Source: an uncultured Thalassotalea sp. (GTDB lineage: Bacteria > Pseudomonadota > Gammaproteobacteria > Enterobacterales > Alteromonadaceae). From it: a stretch of 64,000 bases of DNA. Shown here one piece after another: positions 37,361 through 46,960 of this stretch (within the stretch, counting starts at the first letter, position 1; the number at the start of each line of letters is the position of its first letter). The notes below the pieces were generated by a model. That model saw only the letters and a program-made list of their open reading frames with translations, made no database searches and had not been told where the DNA came from. The position numbers and the translations under genes were made by a program. The stretch is from positions 62,001-126,000 of the forward strand of contig CANMZP010000008.1 in the NCBI GenBank assembly GCA_947502355.1, written 5' to 3'.

Positions 37361-39145
37361 AGCACTGATCCATTCGGTTACTTTGTCTTCAAGCACATTG
37401 AGTGGGATTGCACCGTTTTCCAAAACCGTATCGTGAAAAGCGCGAATATCAAACTTGTCACCTAAGGCCTGCTCAGCTTGTTCGCGCAGCGCAATGATTT
37501 TTAATTGGCCAATCTTATATGCTAATGCCTGACCCGGCCAAGCAATGTACCTGTCAATTTCATTGGTAATATCCTGTTCTGTTTTTGCGGCATTTTTCAT
37601 AAAATAATCAATGGCTTGTTGCCTTGTCCAACCTTTGGCGTGAATACCTGTATCAACCACTAGGCGCACGGCCCGCCACATATCGTAGGTTAGCTGACCA
37701 AATCTTGAATAAGGATCTTTATAAAGCCCCATATCATAGCCTAAGCGTTCACTGTATAACCCCCAACCTTCACTAAAAACCACAAAATCTAAATAGCGGC
37801 GAAATTCGGGTAAATTTTCTTGCTCCATTTGTAGGGCGATTTGTAGATGATGGCCCGGAACGGCTTCATGCACGCTAAGTACTTCCATTTCATATTTGGG
37901 CCGAGTTTCTGGTTGGTACAAGTTTACATAGTAATGGCCAGGTCGCTTACCATCTGCTGATGGCGACATATAATACGCTGTCGTTGAATCTGGGGCCATG
38001 GCGGCGGAAATAGGGAATACACCGTAAGGAGAACGAGGTAACTTGCCAAATAATTTGGTTAATTGTGGGTCTAAGCGCTTACTTATCGCTTGATAACCCT
38101 CTAATAATTCTTCACTGGTTTTATAGTAGAACTGAGGATCTGTGCGTAAAAACGTTAAGAACTCATTGAAACTACCTTTAAAATTAACCTCTTTAATCAC
38201 TTCATCCATGGCCGCTCGATTGCGAGCCACTTCTTTTAGACCCAGTTGGTGAATCTCATCAAAGGTTAAATTTGTCGTGGTGTAATGGCTAATTAAATAT
38301 TGATAATAGGCTTTGCCATTTGGTATGTCCCATATGCCGACGGTTTCTCGGCTTTGTGGTAAATATTCATTGATAAGGTAGTCATACAACTTCTGGTAGG
38401 CCGGGGTAATGTCGTTTTCAATAATGACCTTCGCTTGTGCGGTCAATGCTCGCTGTTGTTCTGGGCTTATGGTTTTAGGAAACGTTGTAAACTTTGCAAA
38501 AAATAGACTGCTTTGTGGATCATCTACCAAGTGTACTTTTACTTGTTCTGGGATCCTCGACATCATGGCTTTAGGTGAAACTATGCCTTGTTCTATGCCT
38601 GTTTCCATTAAAGTGATGGTTTGTGAAATCAGTGCTGGTAACGCTTGCATGCGTGTTAGCCAGTCTTGATAGTCATCAAATGTGTCTAATGGAAAATAAT
38701 CCGCTTGCTGGTCGATAAATTGGATCCCTTCCAATTGGTCCATTGGCATTACATATGGCGAAAAGGCAAATGCATCGACCTTGGTTTGAATTTGCCATTT
38801 AAACAGTTCGTAGTTCACTTTATTGGCTTTGCTGAGCGACTGATAGTCTATGTTTGCTAAGTTAGCTAACACTAATTGGTTCTTTTTATTACGATCCGTA
38901 ATGGCATCGATTGATAAGTCTTGCCATTTATCGTTGTACCGTTTGTCACCTAAAAATGACGCCATATCGGGTGTTTCTTTAAGGCTTCTCTGCCACTGGC
39001 TTTCAACTAATTCTTCAAGCTGTTGGTCGGCTGAAATTGATGCGATGGCATCCGCGGATTTTGGCCCCTTGGTGCATGCCATTAATGAAAAAATCAGGAT
39101 TGCCAAAAAAGTAACATGTTGAGTGGTTCGAGTGATAAAGATCAT
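37352..39145 (-). CDS. DUF885 family lipoprotein, probable zinc metallopeptidase-like
   Basis: Predicted lipoprotein of 597 residues. Signal peptide with lipobox MACT (Cys24) (FLAILIFSLMACTKG), then a DUF885 domain spanning nearly the whole protein. The conserved HEAVPGHHLQIALQ motif resembles an HExxH-like zinc site of M32-type fold, and EGWGLYSERLGYDMGLY supplies a further Glu. Substrates in this family are not well established; an oligopeptidase role is inferred. Convergent with the AraC gene, nine bases of overlap. Confidence 0.88.
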   Translation of the reverse strand: MIFITRTTQHVTFLAILIFSLMACTKGPKSADAIASISADQQLEELVESQWQRSLKETPDMASFLGDKRYNDKWQDLSIDAITDRNKKNQLVLANLANIDYQSLSKANKVNYELFKWQIQTKVDAFAFSPYVMPMDQLEGIQFIDQQADYFPLDTFDDYQDWLTRMQALPALISQTITLMETGIEQGIVSPKAMMSRIPEQVKVHLVDDPQSSLFFAKFTTFPKTISPEQQRALTAQAKVIIENDITPAYQKLYDYLINEYLPQSRETVGIWDIPNGKAYYQYLISHYTTTNLTFDEIHQLGLKEVARNRAAMDEVIKEVNFKGSFNEFLTFLRTDPQFYYKTSEELLEGYQAISKRLDPQLTKLFGKLPRSPYGVFPISAAMAPDSTTAYYMSPSADGKRPGHYYVNLYQPETRPKYEMEVLSVHEAVPGHHLQIALQMEQENLPEFRRYLDFVVFSEGWGLYSERLGYDMGLYKDPYSRFGQLTYDMWRAVRLVVDTGIHAKGWTRQQAIDYFMKNAAKTEQDITNEIDRYIAWPGQALAYKIGQLKIIALREQAEQALGDKFDIRAFHDTVLENGAIPLNVLEDKVTEWISASK

Positions 39146-39249
39146 AATTGTTTTTATTATCGGTATTGGTTTAGTAAGGGTAGCTTACAAACCGATATTT
39201 ACCCTATAAGCTACGCCGTAATGTGTACTAATTACTGAAATTAACGACA

Positions 39250-39936
39250 TTACCAAGGGATCGCTGTTTTATCTCGAAAGAATTGGCCGCTCGGGGCATG
39301 GTCGTCCAACGTGGCTAGCCAAATTGCGGTTTCGGCACCTTGCTCGGGGCTTCGGTCTGCATCTGGGCCGCCCATGCTTGTCCTTACCCAGCCTGGACAC
39401 ATGGCATTGATTTTTATATTTCCTGTGAATGCGTTTGCTAATATCTTGGTTATATCGTTTAGGGCAGACTTGCTTACTCCGTAAGCGAGGGGACTGTCTA
39501 ATAACCCAGAGCTTGAACCCCAACCCGATGAGATATTTACAATGCGCCCATAACCATTTTTGAGCATTCGTGGTGCAAAAAATTGGCTCAAAATAAAAGG
39601 GGCAAACGTGTTTACATGTAATGATTCTGCCAGCTGTTCATAGGTCAACTCTATGACGGGTTCAGCAATTAAAATGGCAGCATTGTTGACCAAAATATCA
39701 ACTGTGGGGAATGCGTGGCTTATGCTGCTTATATCCGTTTCGATAGATTGCTTAGTGGACAAATCAAGTTTTACGGGGTGAATATTGCCCTTTAAGTCTG
39801 AAGCTGACATGTTTCCCTTGGATATGTCTCGACAACCAAGTAATACCGTTATGCCTTTTGCTGCCAGGCCTTTTACAATTTCTAAGCCTATGCCTCTATT
39901 ACCGCCGGTTACTAATGCTATTTTTTGGTTTGCCAT
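39250..39936 (-). CDS. Short-chain dehydrogenase/reductase (SDR)
   Basis: NAD(P)-dependent oxidoreductase of 228 residues. I use ATG 39936, six bases after a perfect GGAGG; the frame extends to 39951. Motifs: nucleotide site TGGNRGIGLEI, NNAAIL, Ser in VNISSGWGSSSG, and catalytic YGVSK. C-terminus MCPGWVRTSMGG is typical of classical SDRs. Substrate unknown. Divergent from the copper cluster; 138 bases separate the two starts. Confidence 0.93.
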   Translation of the reverse strand: MANQKIALVTGGNRGIGLEIVKGLAAKGITVLLGCRDISKGNMSASDLKGNIHPVKLDLSTKQSIETDISSISHAFPTVDILVNNAAILIAEPVIELTYEQLAESLHVNTFAPFILSQFFAPRMLKNGYGRIVNISSGWGSSSGLLDSPLAYGVSKSALNDITKILANAFTGNIKINAMCPGWVRTSMGGPDADRSPEQGAETAIWLATLDDHAPSGQFFRDKTAIPW

Positions 39937-40009
39937 AGTGTCCTCCATCAATGCCTATTCTTCTGATAAATATAGTCATATTCTGGAAGGTTGCCGAATC
40001 ATTGGTTTG

Positions 40010-40038
40010 TTGCTTGCTTGCTAAAATCACCATATTTT
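40010..40038 (+). promoter_or_regulatory. Candidate promoter of the copper efflux cluster
   Basis: TTGCTT (40010-40015) and TATTTT (40033-40038) with a 17-base spacer, 36 bases before the CopL-like ATG. I see no CueR- or CusR-type dyad over it. Confidence 0.4.
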
Positions 40039-40074
40039 GCTAATTTCAACCTAATCCTTTGTTTCAGGTTTACT

Positions 40075-40530
40075 ATGTTGAATTCATTCACCAAGATGAT
40101 GGTTTTAGTTAGCTTTATGATTGCTCTTATCGGGCAGGCATGGGCGAGCGTACCTATGGCTTGTGATATGTCAAAACACGATGCTGCTCATAGTAGCCCA
40201 GATCAGAAACAACAAATCCAGAAACAACAAATCCAGAAACAACAAATCCAGAAACAGAAAATGATGAATATGCAAGCAGGCTCTCACGACCATCATCAAG
40301 GCATGGACATGAGCGGCATGGCTAACGAAGACATGCAAGATGACATGCAAGATGACTGCTGTAAGACCGAATGCAATTGCCCTACGGCCGGTTGCTCAAC
40401 CGCGGTTTATTTAAATTCATCCCCAGTAAAAGCGGACCCGTTGCATGCAACAGAACGACTTGCTTTAGCGAATGCTTCTTTTCATTCCATCACATTAACT
40501 TCCTTATATCGTCCACCGATTTTTGCCTAA
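40075..40530 (+). CDS. CopL-like Met/His/Cys-rich periplasmic metal-binding protein
   Basis: Small secreted protein of 151 residues at the head of the cus-type cluster. I start at ATG 40075, which begins a signal peptide (MLNSFTKMMVLVSFMIALIGQAWA); the frame runs 84 bases further upstream without one. The mature protein has a Gln/Lys repeat, then a Met/His-rich stretch (MMNMQAGSHDHHQGMDMSGM) and a Cys cluster (DDCCKTECNCPTAGC), all suited to copper or silver. It resembles CopL-type proteins that precede copper resistance genes. 130 bases separate it from the efflux genes. Confidence 0.78.
   Translation: MLNSFTKMMVLVSFMIALIGQAWASVPMACDMSKHDAAHSSPDQKQQIQKQQIQKQQIQKQKMMNMQAGSHDHHQGMDMSGMANEDMQDDMQDDCCKTECNCPTAGCSTAVYLNSSPVKADPLHATERLALANASFHSITLTSLYRPPIFA
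40204..40248 (+). repeat. Three 15-bp tandem repeats in the CopL-like gene
   Basis: CAGAAACAACAAATC occurs three times in exact succession from 40204, encoding QKQQI three times, then decays (CAGAAACAGAAAATG). A second, 12-bp exact duplication GACATGCAAGAT lies at 40330-40353 (DMQD twice). Confidence 0.95.
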
Positions 40531-40660
40531 CCTAGGGTAAGTGCGCCCAAAATTTGCTCAACTGAGCGTTTTCATCGAATTTGAGTCGACTCAATTCAAT
40601 CATAATTTAAAAATTCCAGGCGCTTGAACTTGAATATTCAAGGCACTACTGGTGGTAAAC

Positions 40661-42091
40661 ATGAACACAAAATTTTTATTTCCTGTCGCAATGATTTCAT
40701 TATCAACGCTGCTGGCCTCTTTTCACTCGTTTGCTAGGCAAAGCTTAAACTTAGAGCAAGCTGTTGCTTTGGCGCAAAAGAACGACCCTTGGCAACAAGG
40801 TAATCGGTTAAAGCAAACGGCCATTGAAGCGAGAAGCCACGCAGCACTCACCATGGCGGATCCCAAAGTATCCATCAGTGCATTGAATATGCCTGTTGAT
40901 GGCTTTGAATTTGATCAAGAAGCAATGACTCAACTTAAGGTTGGGATTAGTCAGACCCTTCCAAGAGGCGATACGTTAGCGATAAAAAATGCGCAGCTTA
41001 AAACGCAAGCTAGCCAATACCCATTATTAAGAGCCAATCGTCATGCCATGGTACAACGGCAAGTAAGTCAGTTGTGGCTGGACGCGTATTTAGCGCAAAC
41101 GACCATAGCGTTAATTAATAAAGACAAAGCGTTATTTGAGCAAATGGTGGATATTGCGCTAGCCAGTTATGCCAGTGCTGTTGGCAAAACCAGACAGCAG
41201 GATGTGATAAGTGCCCAGCTCGAGCTGATTCGACTTGATGATCGCCTGATGAATGAACAACAAAAACTGGAAGGGGCAACGGCGCAATTGTCGCAATGGT
41301 TTTATCAAAGTGAGCAGGCCTCGACAGAGGCTAACGCGTTAAATCGGCCATTAAATAGCCGTGTTCGCATTGCCTCTACGCTGCCAAAGCTCAGATTGAG
41401 CCATTCGAGATTATTGAAAAATGACCGCATAAATCAAAATGATTTAGCCAATATACTGGCCTTACACCCTGCGGTTAAGGCCATAGATGTTACCCAACAG
41501 GTGGCCAATAAAGGGGTAGAGTTGGCGAATCAACAATACAAACCACAGTGGGGCGTAAATGCCAGTTATGCCTACCGTGATGATGCGCCAAGCGGCATCG
41601 ACCGCTCTGACTTTTTTTCTGTTGGTGTTACGTTTGACTTGCCGCTATTTACCGAGAACCGTCAGGACAAGCAAGTGGCCGCTTCGATTGCGGAATCTGA
41701 AGCGGTGAAAACGGATAAATTATTGCTGATGCGCAATATGATCGCCGAAGTTGAAAAAGAGCGTCGCAACTTACAGCGCTTAGCACAGAGACAAGCGCTC
41801 TATGAAAGCCAATTAATCAAGCAGACCCATGAGCAAGCCGAAGCGGCATTAACCGCCTATACCAATGATGATGGCGATTTCAGTGAAGTGGTCAGCGCCC
41901 GAATATCAGAACTTAATACCATGATAAACAAAGTTAAAATTGACGTGGAAGCATTAAAAACCGTGTCTAGACTAAATTACTTTTTAAGCACTTCATCGAA
42001 CGACTTAAGCGGTGATAACTTAAGCGATGAAAACTTAAGCGATGAAAACTTAAGCGATGAAAGCATAACCGGAGAACAGCATGAGCAGTAA
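40661..42091 (+). CDS. cusC: CusC-type outer membrane efflux protein (TolC family)
   Basis: Outer-membrane channel of a tripartite heavy-metal efflux pump, 476 residues. Signal peptide MNTKFLFPVAMISLSTLLASFHSFA; no lipobox, unlike E. coli CusC. Two OEP repeats follow, the first starting LNLEQAVALAQKNDPWQQGNRL and the second around NILALHPAVKAIDVTQQVANKGVELANQQYKP. The C-terminus is a hydrophilic acidic tail with NLSDE repeats. I start at ATG 40661 (a GTG at 40652 is an alternative). Overlaps the adaptor gene by 11 bases. Confidence 0.9.
   Translation: MNTKFLFPVAMISLSTLLASFHSFARQSLNLEQAVALAQKNDPWQQGNRLKQTAIEARSHAALTMADPKVSISALNMPVDGFEFDQEAMTQLKVGISQTLPRGDTLAIKNAQLKTQASQYPLLRANRHAMVQRQVSQLWLDAYLAQTTIALINKDKALFEQMVDIALASYASAVGKTRQQDVISAQLELIRLDDRLMNEQQKLEGATAQLSQWFYQSEQASTEANALNRPLNSRVRIASTLPKLRLSHSRLLKNDRINQNDLANILALHPAVKAIDVTQQVANKGVELANQQYKPQWGVNASYAYRDDAPSGIDRSDFFSVGVTFDLPLFTENRQDKQVAASIAESEAVKTDKLLLMRNMIAEVEKERRNLQRLAQRQALYESQLIKQTHEQAEAALTAYTNDDGDFSEVVSARISELNTMINKVKIDVEALKTVSRLNYFLSTSSNDLSGDNLSDENLSDENLSDESITGEQHEQ
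42017..42061 (+). repeat. Three 15-bp tandem repeats at the 3' end of the cusC-like gene
   Basis: AACTTAAGCGATGAA occurs three times in succession from 42017, encoding NLSDE three times; imperfect copies flank it (NDLSG, ESITG). The tail lies beyond the folded channel. Confidence 0.95.
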
Positions 42092-43793
42092 TAAAACGGT
42101 TTTCATTGCCGCAATTTTAGGTGTGGCTATCGGGGCTGGCGCTATGATGGCCATGCAATCGGGCAAATCAGCCGATGGTGAAGGTCAAACTGACAACAAA
42201 GCGCAAAAACCGCTTTATTGGGTTGCCCCAATGGATTCCAATTATCGCCGCGATAAACCGGGGTTGTCACCTATGGGCATGGATTTAGTTCCTGTGTATG
42301 CTGAAGATAATAGCAGTGATGACTATGGGCCCGGAGCGGTAACGATTGCGCCACATGTGGTGAATAATCTGGGAGTTAGAACCACCGAAGTGGAAATGGC
42401 ACCGCTTGAAAAGGTCATTTCAACGGTGGGATTAGTGCAATACGACGAAGATAAACTGGTACACATTCACCCTAGAGTTGCCGGCTGGATTGAACAGTTA
42501 TTTGTGAATGCCGAAGGCGATCCGGTTGCCGCAGACCAGCCTCTTTACACCTTATATTCCCCCGAGTTGGTTAATGCCCAGGAAGAGTTATTAATCGCCG
42601 TAAAACGCAATAACGCCACCTTAATCAAAGCCGCGAAAGCACGCTTATCGGCGTTACAAATATCCGACTCGTTTATTGCCAACTTGCAAAAAACTCGAAA
42701 GGTACGTCAAAGCATTACCTTTTATGCCCCTCAATCAGGGTTTCTTGCCGGCTTAAAAATTCGTGAAGGCTTTTATGTGCAGCCAGGTAATACCTTAATG
42801 AGTATTGGCCAATTAGAACAAGTATGGGTTGAGGCCGAAGTATTTGAGCGCGATGCGGCTTTTGTGAAAGCCGGCTTGCCAGTAACAATGACTTTAGATT
42901 ATCTGCCGGGTAAGTCATGGCAAGGGGCGGTGGATTATGTATACCCAAGTTTGAATGCACAAAACCGCACTTTGCGCGTGCGATTGAAATTTAATAATGC
43001 AGACTATCAACTAAAACCCAACATGTTTGCCCAGGTAGCAATTGAAACCGAATCACAAGGCAACTCAATTATTGTTCCCATTGAAGCCGTTATTCGAACG
43101 GGCAAGCAAGATAGGGTTGTGTTGGCATTAGGCGAGGGACAGTTTAAGTCGATAGAAGTCCAAGTTGGGGCCATTGAACAGGATAGAGTGTCTATTATTG
43201 ATGGCTTGGTTGAAGGCGATAACGTCGTGATCTCGGCTCAATTCCTAATTGATTCTGAATCGAGTAAGAGTTCTGACTTTAAACGCATGCAACCAACTAG
43301 CGTGCCTACATCGGTTTGGATGGAAGGTGAAATTAATGCCGTAATGCGCGACCAAAGAGTGGCCAATATTAGTCATGGCCCAGCAGAAGATTGGGGATGG
43401 CCAGAAATGACCATGGACTTTGAGGTCGGCGTCGATGTTGATATAAATGCCTTGCAAGCTGGTCAAACCTTACACTTTGAAGTCACCAAAACAGATGAGG
43501 GGATGTATCAGGTAACCGGCATTCATATTATGTCAGAGCCAACGATTTCATCGGCCACCGTAAAGGGAGTGATTAATGTGGTAAATACACAAAATCGAGT
43601 GCTCAATATCAGCCGAGAGGCCATAGAAAAGTGGGATAGACCTGCCGACACTATGGACTTTGCTGTCGATGAGCGTATCGATTTAGGCTCATTAAAAGCT
43701 GGCGACGAAGTGATATTTACTTTTGAAATTCAGGATGATTTTGTGATTGTAGAAATAGCAGCTGCTAGCTCTGCTGTGCACAAAAACCATTAG
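42081..43793 (+). CDS. cusB: CusB-type RND periplasmic adaptor with N-terminal heavy-metal-binding domain and two C-terminal CusF domains
   Basis: Membrane-fusion protein linking the CusA-type pump to the CusC-type channel, 570 residues. Order: membrane anchor 7-26; heavy-metal-binding domain about 46-73 (YWVAPMDSNYRRDKPGLSPMGMDLVPVY); biotinyl-lipoyl and hairpin domains about 95-270; beta-barrel about 275-395; then two CusF-like domains, 415-487 and 495-565. The first keeps all CusF Cu(I)/Ag(I) ligands with the CusF spacing: His432, Trp440, Met443, Met445. The second has Arg512, Arg520 and Asp523 at the matching positions and keeps only Met525, so it probably does not bind copper the same way. 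Confidence 0.93.
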   Translation: MSSNKTVFIAAILGVAIGAGAMMAMQSGKSADGEGQTDNKAQKPLYWVAPMDSNYRRDKPGLSPMGMDLVPVYAEDNSSDDYGPGAVTIAPHVVNNLGVRTTEVEMAPLEKVISTVGLVQYDEDKLVHIHPRVAGWIEQLFVNAEGDPVAADQPLYTLYSPELVNAQEELLIAVKRNNATLIKAAKARLSALQISDSFIANLQKTRKVRQSITFYAPQSGFLAGLKIREGFYVQPGNTLMSIGQLEQVWVEAEVFERDAAFVKAGLPVTMTLDYLPGKSWQGAVDYVYPSLNAQNRTLRVRLKFNNADYQLKPNMFAQVAIETESQGNSIIVPIEAVIRTGKQDRVVLALGEGQFKSIEVQVGAIEQDRVSIIDGLVEGDNVVISAQFLIDSESSKSSDFKRMQPTSVPTSVWMEGEINAVMRDQRVANISHGPAEDWGWPEMTMDFEVGVDVDINALQAGQTLHFEVTKTDEGMYQVTGIHIMSEPTISSATVKGVINVVNTQNRVLNISREAIEKWDRPADTMDFAVDERIDLGSLKAGDEVIFTFEIQDDFVIVEIAAASSAVHKNH

Positions 43794-43804
43794 GTGCAGA
43801 CATC

Positions 43805-46800
43805 ATGATAGAACGTATAATTCAATGGTCAGTCTACAATCGCTTTTTTGTCTTACTCACCACCGTTATTTTAATAGGGCTTGGGGTATTCTCTTTTAAG
43901 AACACCCCGGTAGATGCGTTACCGGATTTATCGGATGTGCAGGTGATCATTAAAACCTCATACCCAGGCCAAGCACCACAGGTGGTTGAAGATCAGGTAA
44001 CTTATCCGTTAACGACTGCCATGTTGTCGGTACCCGGCGCCCAAACGGTTCGGGGCTATTCATTTTTTGGTGACTCGTATGTGTACATCATTTTTGATGA
44101 TGATGTCGATATCTACTGGGCTCGCACCCGAGTACTTGAGTATTTATCGCAAGTCGCGCCGAGTTTACCGGCAGCGGCAAAACCGCAATTAGGCCCGGAT
44201 GCTACAGGTGTGGGTTGGATATACCTTTATGCCTTGGTGGATAAAACCGGACAGCATGACATTAGCCAGTTACGCAGTATTCAGGACTGGTTTTTAAAAT
44301 ATGAATTGCAAACCGTTGATGGCGTATCGGAAGTTGCCGCTATTGGCGGTATGGTAAAGCAATATCAAGTGGTGGTAAATCCCGATAAATTGCGCGCTTA
44401 CGATATTCCTTTAAGCTTGATTCAACTCGCTATTAATCAAGGAAATCAGGAGGTTGGTGCCTCTGTTGTGGAGATGGCAGAAGCCGAGTACATGGTTACT
44501 GCCTCAGGCTACATTAAGTCGGAAGATGATTTAAAAGCCATTCCATTAGGGCTCAATGCGAATGGCACACCACTGCTATTGGGGGATATTGCAGACATTA
44601 AATTAGGACCGCAAATGCGCCGTGGTGTGGCTGAGCTAAATGGTGAAGGTGAGGCCGTTGGTGGTGTGGTGGTGATGCGATTTGGTGAAAATGCCGAGCA
44701 AACCATTAAAGGGGTCAAAGACAAGCTTAATGAATTAAAACGCGGCTTACCCGATGGAGTAGAAGTTGTTACTGTGTATGACCGCTCGGCACTGATTGAG
44801 CGAGCGGTTGATAATCTATGGTCCAAATTACTGGAAGAGCTTGGCGTTGTCGCCCTGGTTTGTGTGGTGTTTTTATTTCATGTGCGCTCTTCGATTGTTG
44901 CGGTTATTAGTTTACCGCTTGGCATTATGGTCTCTTTTACCATCATGTATTTTCAAGGGATTAATGCCAATATTATGTCCCTTGGTGGCATTGCCATTGC
45001 GATAGGCGCCATGACCGACGGGGCCATTGTAATGATTGAAAATATGCACAAGCATATGGAGAAAACCCCGCTGACCGATGACAATCGTTGGCAGATTGTT
45101 GCCAAATCCGCAACGGAAGTGGGGCCCGCGTTATTTTTTAGTTTGCTGATTATTACCGTGAGCTTCTTACCCGTGTTTATTTTAGAGGCGCAAGAGGGGC
45201 GAATGTTCTCACCCTTGGCGTACACCAAAACCTATGCTATGGCCGCATCCGCTGGTTTAGCCATCACCTTAATTCCGGTGCTAATGGGCTATTTTATTCG
45301 CGGTAAAGTGATATCGGAGCATAAAAACCCGGTTAATCGAGCCCTAGTCGCAGCCTATAAACCGTTATTAAGGTGGGTGCTTGCCTACCCTAAAGTAACG
45401 ATTGCGGCGGCAGTTGTGGTGACGATCATTGGGTTTTCGCCCATCAATAAAATTGGCAGTGAATTTATCCCACCATTGGATGAAGGGGATTTAATGTATA
45501 TGCCAACCACCTATCCGGGAATATCGATAGGTAAAGCGCGAGAATTACTGCAACAGACCGATAAGCTTATACGTACGCTACCCGAAGTAGAAAGTGTGTT
45601 TGGTAAAGTCGGGCGCGCCGAAACGGCAACCGATCCAGCGCCATTAACCATGATAGAAACCTTTATTCAGTTAAAGCCTAAAAGTGAGTGGCGAGAAGGA
45701 GTCACCACAAAAAGCTTGAAACAAGAGCTTGATAAATTAGTGCAATTTCCCGGGTTAACCAACGCTTGGGTTATGCCCATCAAAACCCGTATTGATATGT
45801 TGGCCACGGGGATAAAAACCCCGGTTGGCATTAAGGTTGCTGGCAGTGATTTAAAGGTGATACAGGATATTGGTCAGCAGCTTGAAACCGTCTTAAAAGA
45901 TCATCCTGGAACCGCGTCGGTATATTCTGAACGCGTTGCTGGTGGCCGCTATATTAAAGTCGATATTAATCGCCTGAAGGCCGCACGTTATGGCTTAAAT
46001 ATTGCCGACGTTCAACAAGTGGTTGCTACGGCAATTGGCGGAATGAACGTCGCACAAACCGTTGAAGGGCTGGAAAGATACCCGGTTAATTTGCGCTACC
46101 CACAAGATTATCGTGACTCACCTGAGCAACTGCAAAAGTTACCGGTTATTACCCCAAAAGGTCAACGTGTGGCACTAGCCGATATCGCCAATGTGTATAT
46201 TGAGGATGGCCCACCGGGCATTAAAAGTGAAAATGCCCGCATTAATGGCTGGACCTTTATTGATATTGAAGACGTTGATATTGGCAGCTATGTTGAAGGC
46301 GCAAAAGAGGTTGTGGCTCGTGAAATCACTTTACCAGCCGGTTATTCGATTAGTTGGGCTGGGCAGTATGAATACATGCAACGTGCTCAAGAAAAGTTAA
46401 GTTTTGTATTGCCACTTACCATTGCGATCATCATTGTTCTGCTTTATTTGAACTTTAGAAGCTTTGCTGAGGTGGCCATTATTATGGGCACGTTACCGTT
46501 GGCAATGATTGGTGGTATTTGGTTAATGTACCTCGAGGGCTTTAATTTCTCGGTTGCTGTAGGCGTTGGTTTTATTGCCCTTGCCGGGGTTGCGGTAGAG
46601 ATTGGAGTGATTATGTTGGTTTATCTAAATCAGGCCTACAAAGAAGCCGTTAAACACGCTAAAGTAGAAAATAAACCCTTTGACAGAGTGGCGTTAATTG
46701 ACGCCATTATGCAAGGAGCTGGTATGCGGGTTCGCCCGGTAATGATGACGGTTGCCACCATCATTATTGGTCTGATGCCGATTTTATACGGAACAGGGAC

Positions 46801-46960
46801 GGGATCTGAAGTCATGAGCCGAATTGCTGCGCCTATGGTTGGTGGAATGGCAAGTGCTGTGGTTTTAATCTTACTGGTGTTGCCAGCGGTATATTTGTTA
46901 TGGAAATTGGCGATAAATGAAAAACAACAACAAAAGGGCATTTCATCTGGAAAAACGTAG
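43805..46960 (+). CDS. cusA: CusA-type heavy-metal efflux RND pump
   Basis: Proton-driven inner-membrane transporter exporting Cu(I)/Ag(I), 1051 residues. Starts MIERIIQWSVYNRFFVLLTTVILIGLGVFSFKNTPVDALPDLSDVQVIIKTSYPGQAPQ in HME-RND style. Twelve transmembrane segments; the fourth contains the proton-relay region (GAMTDGAIVMIENMHKHM). The periplasmic segment MPIKTRIDMLATGIKTPVGIKV carries a Met equivalent to the CusA metal site. Its 3' end overlaps the first PepSY gene by 44 bases. Confidence 0.96.
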   Translation: MIERIIQWSVYNRFFVLLTTVILIGLGVFSFKNTPVDALPDLSDVQVIIKTSYPGQAPQVVEDQVTYPLTTAMLSVPGAQTVRGYSFFGDSYVYIIFDDDVDIYWARTRVLEYLSQVAPSLPAAAKPQLGPDATGVGWIYLYALVDKTGQHDISQLRSIQDWFLKYELQTVDGVSEVAAIGGMVKQYQVVVNPDKLRAYDIPLSLIQLAINQGNQEVGASVVEMAEAEYMVTASGYIKSEDDLKAIPLGLNANGTPLLLGDIADIKLGPQMRRGVAELNGEGEAVGGVVVMRFGENAEQTIKGVKDKLNELKRGLPDGVEVVTVYDRSALIERAVDNLWSKLLEELGVVALVCVVFLFHVRSSIVAVISLPLGIMVSFTIMYFQGINANIMSLGGIAIAIGAMTDGAIVMIENMHKHMEKTPLTDDNRWQIVAKSATEVGPALFFSLLIITVSFLPVFILEAQEGRMFSPLAYTKTYAMAASAGLAITLIPVLMGYFIRGKVISEHKNPVNRALVAAYKPLLRWVLAYPKVTIAAAVVVTIIGFSPINKIGSEFIPPLDEGDLMYMPTTYPGISIGKARELLQQTDKLIRTLPEVESVFGKVGRAETATDPAPLTMIETFIQLKPKSEWREGVTTKSLKQELDKLVQFPGLTNAWVMPIKTRIDMLATGIKTPVGIKVAGSDLKVIQDIGQQLETVLKDHPGTASVYSERVAGGRYIKVDINRLKAARYGLNIADVQQVVATAIGGMNVAQTVEGLERYPVNLRYPQDYRDSPEQLQKLPVITPKGQRVALADIANVYIEDGPPGIKSENARINGWTFIDIEDVDIGSYVEGAKEVVAREITLPAGYSISWAGQYEYMQRAQEKLSFVLPLTIAIIIVLLYLNFRSFAEVAIIMGTLPLAMIGGIWLMYLEGFNFSVAVGVGFIALAGVAVEIGVIMLVYLNQAYKEAVKHAKVENKPFDRVALIDAIMQGAGMRVRPVMMTVATIIIGLMPILYGTGTGSEVMSRIAAPMVGGMASAVVLILLVLPAVYLLWKLAINEKQQQKGISSGKT

